Shown here one piece after another: positions 26,396-34,073 of a DNA stretch of 64,000 bases (position 1 is the stretch's first letter; every line of letters begins with the position of its first letter). Below the pieces are notes generated by a model that saw only the letters and a program-made list of their open reading frames with translations, was not told the origin of the DNA and made no database searches. The translations under genes and the position numbers were made by a program. Source of the stretch: UBA4802 sp964509195 (GTDB taxonomy: Bacteria > Spirochaetota > UBA4802 > UB4802); NCBI GenBank assembly GCA_964509195.1, contig CAZDWJ010000001.1:496001-560000 (forward strand), in the 5' to 3' direction.

Positions 26396-28252
26396 TTACA
26401 ACGTATGGCGTTTGGACATCTCATTAGAAATCTCATTTATGAGAACATCTAACTTAAATGGCTTATGCATGTATATATCGATAACATTTTTGTATGCCTT
26501 GATATTATTCAAAATCCATCCAGTTAATAGGACAGTTATAGTTTCTTCTTTTTGCTCTTTGATCTTAGTCAGTAACTCAAGGCCTGTTGTTCCGGATAAT
26601 CCGTAATCAGCGATAACAATATCAAATTTGTTTATTTTAAACGATTCATACGCCTGATCTGCGTTATTAAAAACCGAAACCCTGTTACCAAGTGAATCAA
26701 ATACTTCATACATAATTTCCTGTAGTGCTGGTTCATCTTCCACTATGCATATATCCATATCCCGTAATTTAGTTTGAGGAATTTGTTGTTCTTTATGGGG
26801 AAGTGCTGAAACTGTATCTTCAGGAAGTATAATAGTAATTGAGTAATCCAGTAAAGATTCCTCTTCCAATAGTTTTGCATGGTTCTGCTCAGCTAGCTTT
26901 GTTAGATCCATAGTTGAAATAAATGCAAATTCATCTTTGGTTTCGGTTGATTCTTTTTTTGCCTTCACTGCAATAGTTAAGGTGCTGTTTCTTTTTAAGG
27001 TTACTTCAATAACACCTTTGGTAGTGATAACTGAAGCAACTTTAAAAATAGTAGAAAGAAGTAAATCCCTGAAGATATGAGGATCACCATACATGCTGAC
27101 AAGTGAAAAATACCGCCGTTCAATGATAACAGATCTTCGTTTTTGGGCTTCTTCAACTTTAAACTGGATTTTTGCAAATTCAATAGCATCTTCAATTGCT
27201 TCAACAACATTAATGTCTGATTTTTCTTCCAATTTATCTCTTCCAATAAATTCCTCAATACGGCGTATCTGCTGTATACCATCTTCAGCAGATTTTACGA
27301 TAAGTTTAAGGCCTTCTTGGAAAGATGGTTTTTCTGTAATCTGCAAAAGCCATTGAGCTTTATTGAGCATTATGTTAATAATGTTATTGAATGAATGAAG
27401 AAATCCTTTTGTCAGATCGCCAATAATATGAAATCTGCTCAGCTGCTGCATCTGATATTCCAGTCGTTTTATCCTGGTTATGTCTTCTAAAATAATTTCA
27501 ACAATAGGCTGATTACTTTCAATTTGCACGGGATAGCAGGTTGCATTTACCCATTTTTCATCCTTATCTTTTGTTGTAAAACGCACTTCACCTATTCGCT
27601 TGTATCCTATACTTCCTTCAAAAATCTGAGACAAGGTTAATCGCATTCTGTTAAAATCATAATGATTCAGTGCACGGTATAAGAGATTCCTGTTTTTCTT
27701 TAAATCTTCAATCTCATAGCCTATAAGTTCCTGGACGGAAGGGCTAGCTTTAACTATGTTACCAGATTGGTCAATCTGCAAAATGGGGAAAGGTGAATAT
27801 TCATACAGCAGTGTTTCGTAATTCTTACCCTGCTGGCTGATTATGGTATCGGTTGATTTGTCAAAGGAAAGAATCCTTTCATCAACTATCTGCAAAAGAA
27901 CAAATAGGGCAACAATTGATGTACCCTGAAACACTGGAAATATGTAGATCTCCGCTGAAACACGCTGGTTTTCCTTGTTACGAAACACTGCAAAACATTG
28001 TCTGGAAATTCCTTTTATTGCCTTTAGATATGATGTTGCAAGCTGTTTTCGGTATTCAGGATAAAAAGGATGAGTTACATCAAGAGACAGGTTTTTAATA
28101 TTGACTAAATCAGAAAATGCACTATTTGATGCTATCACTTCGCCCGTAATGCTGATAACACACGCTGGCAACTGAAACATAGCTACCATTTCAGTGGCAG
28201 AATGGATAGTTCTATCGTTTATAGGAATCATACCATTAAGGTTACTTTGCAT
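26396..28252 (-). CDS. PAS-PAS kinase-like protein with C-terminal receiver; degenerate ATP domain
   Basis: 618 aa, soluble. PAS domains lie at about 20-125 and 145-262. A dimerisation/phosphotransfer-like helix has His286 in GFLHSFNN. The next region (about 340-480) is where an HATPase should be, but RDLLLSTIFKVASVIT lacks the N-box Asn and no D-x-G-x-G or G-x-G box can be found. A complete receiver follows (about 498-615: EDE pocket, Asp549, Lys597). It may have lost kinase activity and act as a receiver or phosphatase scaffold. There is no clear ribosome site at ATG 28252. Confidence 0.8.
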   Translation of the reverse strand: MQSNLNGMIPINDRTIHSATEMVAMFQLPACVISITGEVIASNSAFSDLVNIKNLSLDVTHPFYPEYRKQLATSYLKAIKGISRQCFAVFRNKENQRVSAEIYIFPVFQGTSIVALFVLLQIVDERILSFDKSTDTIISQQGKNYETLLYEYSPFPILQIDQSGNIVKASPSVQELIGYEIEDLKKNRNLLYRALNHYDFNRMRLTLSQIFEGSIGYKRIGEVRFTTKDKDEKWVNATCYPVQIESNQPIVEIILEDITRIKRLEYQMQQLSRFHIIGDLTKGFLHSFNNIINIMLNKAQWLLQITEKPSFQEGLKLIVKSAEDGIQQIRRIEEFIGRDKLEEKSDINVVEAIEDAIEFAKIQFKVEEAQKRRSVIIERRYFSLVSMYGDPHIFRDLLLSTIFKVASVITTKGVIEVTLKRNSTLTIAVKAKKESTETKDEFAFISTMDLTKLAEQNHAKLLEEESLLDYSITIILPEDTVSALPHKEQQIPQTKLRDMDICIVEDEPALQEIMYEVFDSLGNRVSVFNNADQAYESFKINKFDIVIADYGLSGTTGLELLTKIKEQKEETITVLLTGWILNNIKAYKNVIDIYMHKPFKLDVLINEISNEMSKRHTL

Positions 28253-28322
28253 AATACACTAATACTCAGGAACTATCACACAAAGTGTATATATTTTTGC
28301 AATAAAAAATAAAAAAATAAAT

Positions 28323-30143
28323 TTACTCAGCGGAATCTGTTTTGGAAGTATTGGTCATTATATTGGTGGTATTTGAAGGCATTGTAGCATTATAAGCTTT
28401 TTCAGGAACATTGCCAAGAATAACAGGAATTGTTATGTGATTTTTTTTACGAATTATTGATAATTGCAATTGTTTTCCAGCACTAGAATTTCTGACTATC
28501 TGAATTAAATCCTGAGGGTTTTGAATAGATTTGCCATCTGCTGCTACAATAACATCATCTATCATAATGCCTGAATTAGCAGCAGGGCTTCCAGGCATAA
28601 TATCGTTAACATAAGCGCCAGAAGAACTAGAAAGCCCAAGTTCCTGGGCTTTCTCTGGTGATAGGGATTTTATTATTGCACCTAAATATCCTTTGCCGGT
28701 GACAGACATAATATCAAGACCAAATCGTGATATGCCTTTAATTGGGAGAATGCGTTTGTTTAAAAATACTTTTTTTCCTGATTTAATTTCAACAGTTTCA
28801 TCTTGTGTAGACACAATGTTTCCATTGTGGTCTACAAGTTTTAATGTGATAGTATATTTTCCTGGTGGCAAAAATATTCTGGATAACTGAAAGTTTTCAG
28901 GTAATGTATGCCAACAACGAAGGTCAGGCTTAATCTGCGATAATAATCCCACTCCAACACCGGTGCCAACCACAGTGCCAATGAGGCCTGCATACCCACC
29001 TATCTTTTTTGATTCCTCTGCCAATTTTTTGGCAGCATATCCGGCTGCCACAGCTGCTGCAGCTTTAACAGCAATGCCAGCAGCCACCTTGGCATAAATA
29101 CGCCCATAATCATCCTCAAGTGTTTTCACTGCTGTTGAAGCAACATCTTCAAGCATAATGGATCGTGCTACATCAGAGCCGTTAGCATTTACAATGATAT
29201 GATTGATATTGTTACCCCGTTTTACAAATTTGGGGATTGGATTTTCTGCATTATGGAGTGCCAGAAGAACGCCGGCAACAGTAACCCCTTCTGCAAGAGA
29301 CATCCCGTTGAGAGTTACCTGAATAGATGCTTTCATTGCACTATCAGATAAAAGTGGTCCGCGTGACTGTTTTATAGCACCTTTACCGTTCTGTATTATA
29401 ACAACAAGCTCACCTGCATTGGTTGGAATTACATCCTGTTTGCCAAATTTTTTAACCCAGTTATTATAGTCTTCTGTATCTCCAAGCTGCTTTGAAAGCC
29501 TCTGAAGATCACGATATACCATTGCTAATCCTGGATTGAGTTCATAAATTTGCTTATATTCGATATAGGCAAATTCACGGTCATTCATATCATTGTCAAC
29601 ATCAGCAGAAAGTTCAAATGCAATTGCCGTCAGGTATTTTGCCATTAGATTCTGCTTATAGGATTTCCCAGTCGTTACATTTATATCCCGTAGCATATCA
29701 TTGACTTTTTTGAATTCAACACGTGCTTCATCAGGTTTCTGGAGCATGAGATAGTTAATGCCTAGATACATGTGGATCAGGACACGTTCAAAATCCTCAC
29801 CATTATAATTGGTGGTTGTTTCGTTAAGAAGAAGCGATGCAGCTTCTTTACTTAAGCTTATTGTTATCTGGTCACCAATTTTAGCTGCTTCAGTCAGTAC
29901 TTTGGTGCTGTTTTCATAGTCGCCTGCAACCTGAAGCATAAGGCCGCACTCCATCATATAAAGAAGCTGATCCTTTGATTTTTTGTTAACCATCGGGAGC
30001 AATTTGCGCGCTGCTTCTTTATATTGCCCTTCATAAAACATTTTTTCAACTTCAGCTATTTGCTTGTTATAATCATAACTTGCACACGCTCCAACTCCAA
30101 TGAGGAGAATTATAACAGAGAGGGATTTTAATTTGTGCATCAT
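28323..30143 (-). CDS. COG3014-like lipoprotein with C-terminal PDZ domain
   Basis: 606 aa. Signal with lipobox VGAC (Cys20 or so). The N-terminal half is helical with TPR-like character, and the middle resembles the uncharacterised COG3014 lipoproteins (LVVIIQNGKGAIKQ, then a Gly/Ala-rich segment with a membrane-like stretch near 350-400). Residues about 490-585 form a PDZ domain (GAYVNDIMPGSPAANSGI, DDVIVAADGKSI). It lies 16 bp behind an LpoB-like gene; COG3014 genes also neighbour lpoB in other bacteria. A role in activating or positioning peptidoglycan synthases is inference. Confidence 0.75.
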   Translation of the reverse strand: MMHKLKSLSVIILLIGVGACASYDYNKQIAEVEKMFYEGQYKEAARKLLPMVNKKSKDQLLYMMECGLMLQVAGDYENSTKVLTEAAKIGDQITISLSKEAASLLLNETTTNYNGEDFERVLIHMYLGINYLMLQKPDEARVEFKKVNDMLRDINVTTGKSYKQNLMAKYLTAIAFELSADVDNDMNDREFAYIEYKQIYELNPGLAMVYRDLQRLSKQLGDTEDYNNWVKKFGKQDVIPTNAGELVVIIQNGKGAIKQSRGPLLSDSAMKASIQVTLNGMSLAEGVTVAGVLLALHNAENPIPKFVKRGNNINHIIVNANGSDVARSIMLEDVASTAVKTLEDDYGRIYAKVAAGIAVKAAAAVAAGYAAKKLAEESKKIGGYAGLIGTVVGTGVGVGLLSQIKPDLRCWHTLPENFQLSRIFLPPGKYTITLKLVDHNGNIVSTQDETVEIKSGKKVFLNKRILPIKGISRFGLDIMSVTGKGYLGAIIKSLSPEKAQELGLSSSSGAYVNDIMPGSPAANSGIMIDDVIVAADGKSIQNPQDLIQIVRNSSAGKQLQLSIIRKKNHITIPVILGNVPEKAYNATMPSNTTNIMTNTSKTDSAE

Positions 30144-30159
30144 AATGAATTCCCCGGAA

Positions 30160-30732
30160 CTAGAATGTTATCTTCTTTTTACTGGCTGATTTTAAAAATT
30201 CCTGTTGATCCTGCCATTCAACAACCTGTGTTTTCAGATTAATGAGCTTAAGTGTAACAACCAGGTATTGCACTGATTTACTCCCTACCGTGCGGACATT
30301 TTCTCGCACTTCGCCAGTTAAATACATGTTAGGAGATTTTAATTCACCAACCGGAATAGCACTTTCAGGGTCAACCATACCAGTCATTCCTCTTTCCATT
30401 TCGGCGATAGCATCAGCTGTTAATGACTGGTCAATAAATTTTATTCTGCGTTTAATAAGATTTGTCGTTATCTCATCAGCAAGCATCTTGGTATCAATGT
30501 GCTCTGATGTTTTATTACGTATCTGTTTTACTTCAATATATGCAGGTTTTTTCCACTCTTCTTTTAAAAATTTATACATTGATTCAACCATTTTATTCAC
30601 TGTCATTTTAATCTCTTTTGGGCCCCATTCCCTTGAGCCCTCAGCCTTGCTTGCATCCTGATACTGTACACCTCCACCACAGGCAACAAAACCCAAAATA
30701 ATAGCTATCATTAATACTGATAATTTTTTCAT
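30160..30732 (-). CDS. lpoB: LpoB-like lipoprotein (penicillin-binding-protein activator)
   Basis: 190 aa from ATG 30732 with AGGAGG upstream; an in-frame extension to 30789 lies before the signal peptide and is discarded. Lipobox FVAC, then GGG. The core has the LpoB pattern: VKQIRNKTSEHIDTKMLADEIT, MYLTGEVRENVRTVGSKSVQYLVVTLKLINLKT and the terminal WQDQQEFLKSASK. In enterobacteria LpoB activates PBP1b from the outer membrane. Here it is paired with a COG3014-like lipoprotein, strengthening the call. Confidence 0.8.
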   Translation of the reverse strand: MKKLSVLMIAIILGFVACGGGVQYQDASKAEGSREWGPKEIKMTVNKMVESMYKFLKEEWKKPAYIEVKQIRNKTSEHIDTKMLADEITTNLIKRRIKFIDQSLTADAIAEMERGMTGMVDPESAIPVGELKSPNMYLTGEVRENVRTVGSKSVQYLVVTLKLINLKTQVVEWQDQQEFLKSASKKKITF

Positions 30733-30788
30733 GACCAAATGACCTCCTACAATAGGATATATGTATTGTGTTTTATATTTACAATACA

Positions 30789-30818
30789 ATTATAATGGTG
30801 ATAGAATAATCAGTACAA
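30789..30818 (-). promoter_or_regulatory. Candidate promoter of the lpoB operon
   Basis: On the minus strand TTGTAC (30818-30813) and TATAAT (30794-30789) are 18 bp apart, 57 bp upstream of ATG 30732. A perfect palindrome TGTTGA-AG-TCAACA (30827-30840) lies just upstream. Confidence 0.45.
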
Positions 30819-30931
30819 AATTTTACTGTTGAAGTCAACAAAAAAAAGAATTTATAATGATAGCATGGAATGAACAAACGTTACTATTTTAGAAGCAGTA
30901 GTATATGGATCTTTGAATGAAAAATGTGCTA

Positions 30932-31149
30932 CTATGGGTATATGTTGTTTTGCATGCATATATTCTGGGTCAGATAGAGTGTACCAATATATGCCCTTTC
31001 TGCATCATCAAAAAGTTGATAATGTAGGGCTTGTGGAATATGGTCTTTTTGGAATTCCAGTGGGAAACGACATCCACATACACTTTGCTTTTCAAATTAA
31101 GGCTTTCAATATAAGAAATTCCAGGCACATCTATGGATACCAAATTGTA
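30932..31149 (-). pseudogene. Decayed coding remnant downstream of the Nudix gene
   Basis: Two overlapping minus-strand frames look protein-like but neither has a start. One continues in frame past the Nudix stop and reads IDVPGISYIESLNLKSKVYV. The other, from about 31090, reads FPLEFQKDHIPQALHYQLF and then DDAERAYIGTLYLTQ, ending at TAG 30934-30932. Joining them needs one frameshift near 31070. The family is not recognised. A plus-strand frame covering the same bases (30913-31155) lacks a ribosome site and is probably its shadow. Confidence 0.3.
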
Positions 31150-31806
31150 CTATGACATTTTTATTGTCACTACTCCTGATGTAAAAAGTTGATCGATAGC
31201 AGCAAACAATACTTCCATATATTTTGACATTGATGGTGCAAACAGTAAAGGATGAAAATCCTTCTTTGCTATTGTTGCAATAAATGTATTCTTACCATCA
31301 AATGCTTCTACCTGTAGAGGATAATCACTGGAAAAAAGGTCTTTGCAATAATCAAGTGGTACTGCATAGATACCGCTGACTTCTTTGTCATTGAATGAAT
31401 ATGATGAAAGGGGTTCATTTGAAAGAAGCAGGTACACACGCTGGAATTCGCGGTGGAAAAGTATATCATTAATTTCTTCATATTTGTAATAACCCAGGTC
31501 GATTAGATGTGCTTCATCAAACATAATTCCAATCTCTTCGTAGGCCTCTTTCTGAATTTTATTGCTGGTAAGGCCAAATGGTACATGGCCTCCTACACTG
31601 ATATCCAGATAATTGGGATACATGTCCTTGTGTGATGCACGCATTTGAAAAAGTATCTCTTTTTGAGGGGTATCACGCACCACCCATAGATGCACTCCTT
31701 CATGTGCAATACCCTGTGAATGGGCAACGCTCCTTGCCACAGGTTTTCCTGTTGGGATTCCCTTTTCCCAATCCCATTCTTCAAGGATTTCTTCAGATTT
31801 TACCAT
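31150..31806 (-). CDS. Nudix hydrolase (IDI/MutT-like)
   Basis: 218 aa from ATG 31806 (GGAG ten bases upstream); GTG 31821 would add five residues. The Nudix region is GGHVPFG then KEAYEEIGI, with the REUXEEXGU half conserved but Gly where the first catalytic-box Glu normally lies. The surrounding sequence (HLWVVRDTPQKEILFQMRASHKDMYPNYLD) resembles the isopentenyl-diphosphate-isomerase-like Nudix group. The substrate is unknown; it may be a nucleotide-sugar or diphosphate. It is followed by a decayed coding fragment. Confidence 0.85.
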   Translation of the reverse strand: MVKSEEILEEWDWEKGIPTGKPVARSVAHSQGIAHEGVHLWVVRDTPQKEILFQMRASHKDMYPNYLDISVGGHVPFGLTSNKIQKEAYEEIGIMFDEAHLIDLGYYKYEEINDILFHREFQRVYLLLSNEPLSSYSFNDKEVSGIYAVPLDYCKDLFSSDYPLQVEAFDGKNTFIATIAKKDFHPLLFAPSMSKYMEVLFAAIDQLFTSGVVTIKMS

Positions 31807-31980
31807 GGTGATTGTCTCCACAGAAAAATTATGCGTATCATTTTTTAAAATATCCGATAAGTATATTGACGGATATACTCATGTAATTGCTGTCAGTTTA
31901 TTGTAAATATGCGCTGAATGAACAGCACATCGCACTGTGACACGTAATGCAAGGGATTTTAATACTTTTTTATAAAAATT

Positions 31981-32790
31981 ATGAAAAATACTAAACACAT
32001 ACACTTCCCTTTTATATTTGTTATACTACTGTTTCTGTTAATAGTGATTATAGCTTCATCTGGTGCCGTCTTTTATAAATACAGGCAATTAATATCTGAT
32101 ATTAACGAGTTTAGCACTCAAGTTAAAAATGTTTCTAAAACACTAATCACCACATACGCTGATGCTGCAGAACTTTCATATGCAACGAAATCAACTCAAC
32201 AGTTACTATCGCTCATCAAGGAATCAAGAAACATCAAAGGTATACATGAAGTTTTCTTTGTGTTAGATAATGGTTCTATTGTAGCCCACTCTGATATGGG
32301 GAAAGTTAGTCAGCTTAAAGGGAATATTGCAAATGATGAATTTTATTATAACATAGACATAATTTTGTATCCTCATGCAAAACAATCACAGGAACTTTTT
32401 GTATTTGATTACTTTGTCCCTGATGTACCACTACCATTCAACAAGATTATCAGAAAATACATACAACAGTATATTTATAAAGATATTAATACCAACAGCT
32501 GGCTTGTCACAAAAGCAGTGTATCATAAAGATAAATCTATAGGAACAGTTAATTGCATTATTATAAAAACGCCAATCTATGATATGATGAACAGTTATTA
32601 TAAAGAACTATTATTTATAATAATGATAATCTGCGGAGTATCACTAATATTTTCACTATGCACTGGTATTATAATATTCAGTAAACAAAAAAATGTATTG
32701 AGGCAGATCACGCAATTGGGTGAACCATTGACCGTAAAGTCTTATCAGGCACAACGTGTAATAAAAGAAGCAGTACCGGTTAAGGAGTAA
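31981..32790 (+). CDS. Membrane sensor-like protein with periplasmic domain, no output domain
   Basis: 269 aa. Hydrophobic helices at about 10-33 and 208-232 flank a periplasmic domain of about 170 residues that looks like a PAS/Cache-type sensor (FFVLDNGSIVAHSDMGKVSQLKG). Only about 35 residues follow the second helix, with no HAMP, kinase or methyl-accepting domain. It precedes a STAS-domain gene by 6 bp, so signalling may pass to that protein. The family was not recognised, and no clear ribosome site is seen. Confidence 0.6.
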   Translation: MKNTKHIHFPFIFVILLFLLIVIIASSGAVFYKYRQLISDINEFSTQVKNVSKTLITTYADAAELSYATKSTQQLLSLIKESRNIKGIHEVFFVLDNGSIVAHSDMGKVSQLKGNIANDEFYYNIDIILYPHAKQSQELFVFDYFVPDVPLPFNKIIRKYIQQYIYKDINTNSWLVTKAVYHKDKSIGTVNCIIIKTPIYDMMNSYYKELLFIIMIICGVSLIFSLCTGIIIFSKQKNVLRQITQLGEPLTVKSYQAQRVIKEAVPVKE

Positions 32791-32796
32791 ATTGCA

Positions 32797-33363
32797 ATGT
32801 TCATTCAACATACAGAAAAGGGTCAGGTTGCGATAGTTACTGTTGAGGGGCACATCAACCATACCAATGCAGTACAGTTTGAAGAATATATATCTGCGCT
32901 ATCAAAGGAATACAATGCTGTTATAATCGATTGCTCGCAGCTCAACTATATCAGTTCAACGGGTTTTGGTGCATTAATATATGCCCAGAGGGTAATCGAA
33001 TCAGGTGGTGGTGTGGTGGCACTGTGCCAATGCAACAAAGAGGTAATGACATTAATTGACATTATCAAACTACGCATTAAAAGGTATGCTTCATTGGATG
33101 ATGCAATGGAAGCACTACGTGATGTAGCCATGAAAATTACAGAAAAACCCATGCCACCAAAAGAAAGTCTAAAATCAGAAGCATATGCAGAGATAAAACC
33201 TCGTAGCGAACAACCTTCCCTTACGTTTGATCATCCGCTCGTTATTGAATGCCCTGAATGTAAGGCTATGATACGGATTAGTTCATCTGGTAAATTTAAA
33301 TGCCCTGATTGCGCTTTGCAGTTTACAGTAGATGATGACCAGACAGTTTATTTTAATTCGTAA
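32797..33363 (+). CDS. STAS-domain anti-sigma-antagonist-like protein with C-terminal zinc ribbon
   Basis: 188 aa. Residues 1-110 form a STAS domain with the phosphorylation loop YISSTGFGALI; Thr55 aligns with the regulated Ser58 of SpoIIAA. After a linker of about 40 residues the C-terminus carries two CxxC pairs (CPECKAMIRI and KFKCPDCALQF), a compact zinc ribbon. AAGGAG precedes ATG 32797. It follows a two-helix sensor gene by 6 bp. No anti-sigma kinase is adjacent; the kinase partner is unknown. Confidence 0.85.
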   Translation: MFIQHTEKGQVAIVTVEGHINHTNAVQFEEYISALSKEYNAVIIDCSQLNYISSTGFGALIYAQRVIESGGGVVALCQCNKEVMTLIDIIKLRIKRYASLDDAMEALRDVAMKITEKPMPPKESLKSEAYAEIKPRSEQPSLTFDHPLVIECPECKAMIRISSSGKFKCPDCALQFTVDDDQTVYFNS

Positions 33364-33388
33364 AATAGTGTACAGGAGTAAAAGTTTA

Positions 33389-33418
33389 TTGACATTAATA
33401 TTGTAATTAATGTACATT
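33389..33418 (+). promoter_or_regulatory. Candidate promoter of the 33533 gene, with palindrome
   Basis: TTGACA (33389-33394) and TACATT (33413-33418), spacer 18 bp. The -10 overlaps TAATGTACATTA (33408-33419), the same 12-bp palindrome found at the promoter near 6560. Confidence 0.45.
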
Positions 33419-33532
33419 ACTTTCGTGGTACATTGTGCTCATATGTATAAAAATAGATGGAGTAGCCATAATGATGTATTGTGTGCTTCGGTGAAAGTCA
33501 GAATTACTTAACATTACTTTTGAGGTTTAATT

Positions 33533-34066
33533 ATGAAAGTTATCCATGTGCTCAAACGAATAGAAATGATAGACCAGGACATTCGTGAACTCAGAAAACT
33601 TGAAAAGTCGCTGCAAAGAAATAAATCATTTACTCAGCCCATATTTATTACAATAGAAAAGCAGATAAACATTTTGTTAGGTGAACGCATAAAACTTTTA
33701 GAATTAAAGATAGCAAACCCACCAGCAAACCTGCAACCTGAGGAGGAAGAAGTTGGTGAAGCTTTAATTGCTGAACCAAAGAAGAAAGCTGCTAAAAAGA
33801 GAGAGCAGAAAGAAAATAAGATTAAAGAAACTTCTGTGGAATTGGAAGAACAGGAATTTTCAATGTTAACACAGGATGATATCGATAATAAAATTGCAAA
33901 ATTACAGGGAGACGAGGAAGTTAAAGCAAAAAAAGAGGATGATGACACGGCAGTAAAATTGCTTGATATAGCTTTAGAAAAAGGGACAATTAATAAACAG
34001 GAAGTCGCAACTCAGAAAAAGAAGATACGATTCTTTAAGGATAACTTCCCTGGTGGGGAGTATTGA
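33533..34066 (+). CDS. Charged coiled-coil-like uncharacterised protein, 177 aa
   Basis: ATG 33533 follows GAGG. Residues 1-60 are helical and likely coiled coil. Residues about 65-130 are a highly charged, probably disordered Glu/Lys-rich segment (EEEEVGEALIAEPKKKAAKK). The last 40 residues are basic. No family or motif is recognised. It converges on the class I adenylate cyclase gene with a 7-bp gap and has its own promoter-like sequence. Confidence 0.6.
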   Translation: MKVIHVLKRIEMIDQDIRELRKLEKSLQRNKSFTQPIFITIEKQINILLGERIKLLELKIANPPANLQPEEEEVGEALIAEPKKKAAKKREQKENKIKETSVELEEQEFSMLTQDDIDNKIAKLQGDEEVKAKKEDDDTAVKLLDIALEKGTINKQEVATQKKKIRFFKDNFPGGEY

Positions 34067-34073
34067 TGTATTT

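Noticed and set aside
30913..31155. Plus-strand 80-codon frame opposite the decayed fragment
   Set aside because: TTG start, no ribosome site, no recognisable sequence; better explained as the antisense of the minus-strand remnant.
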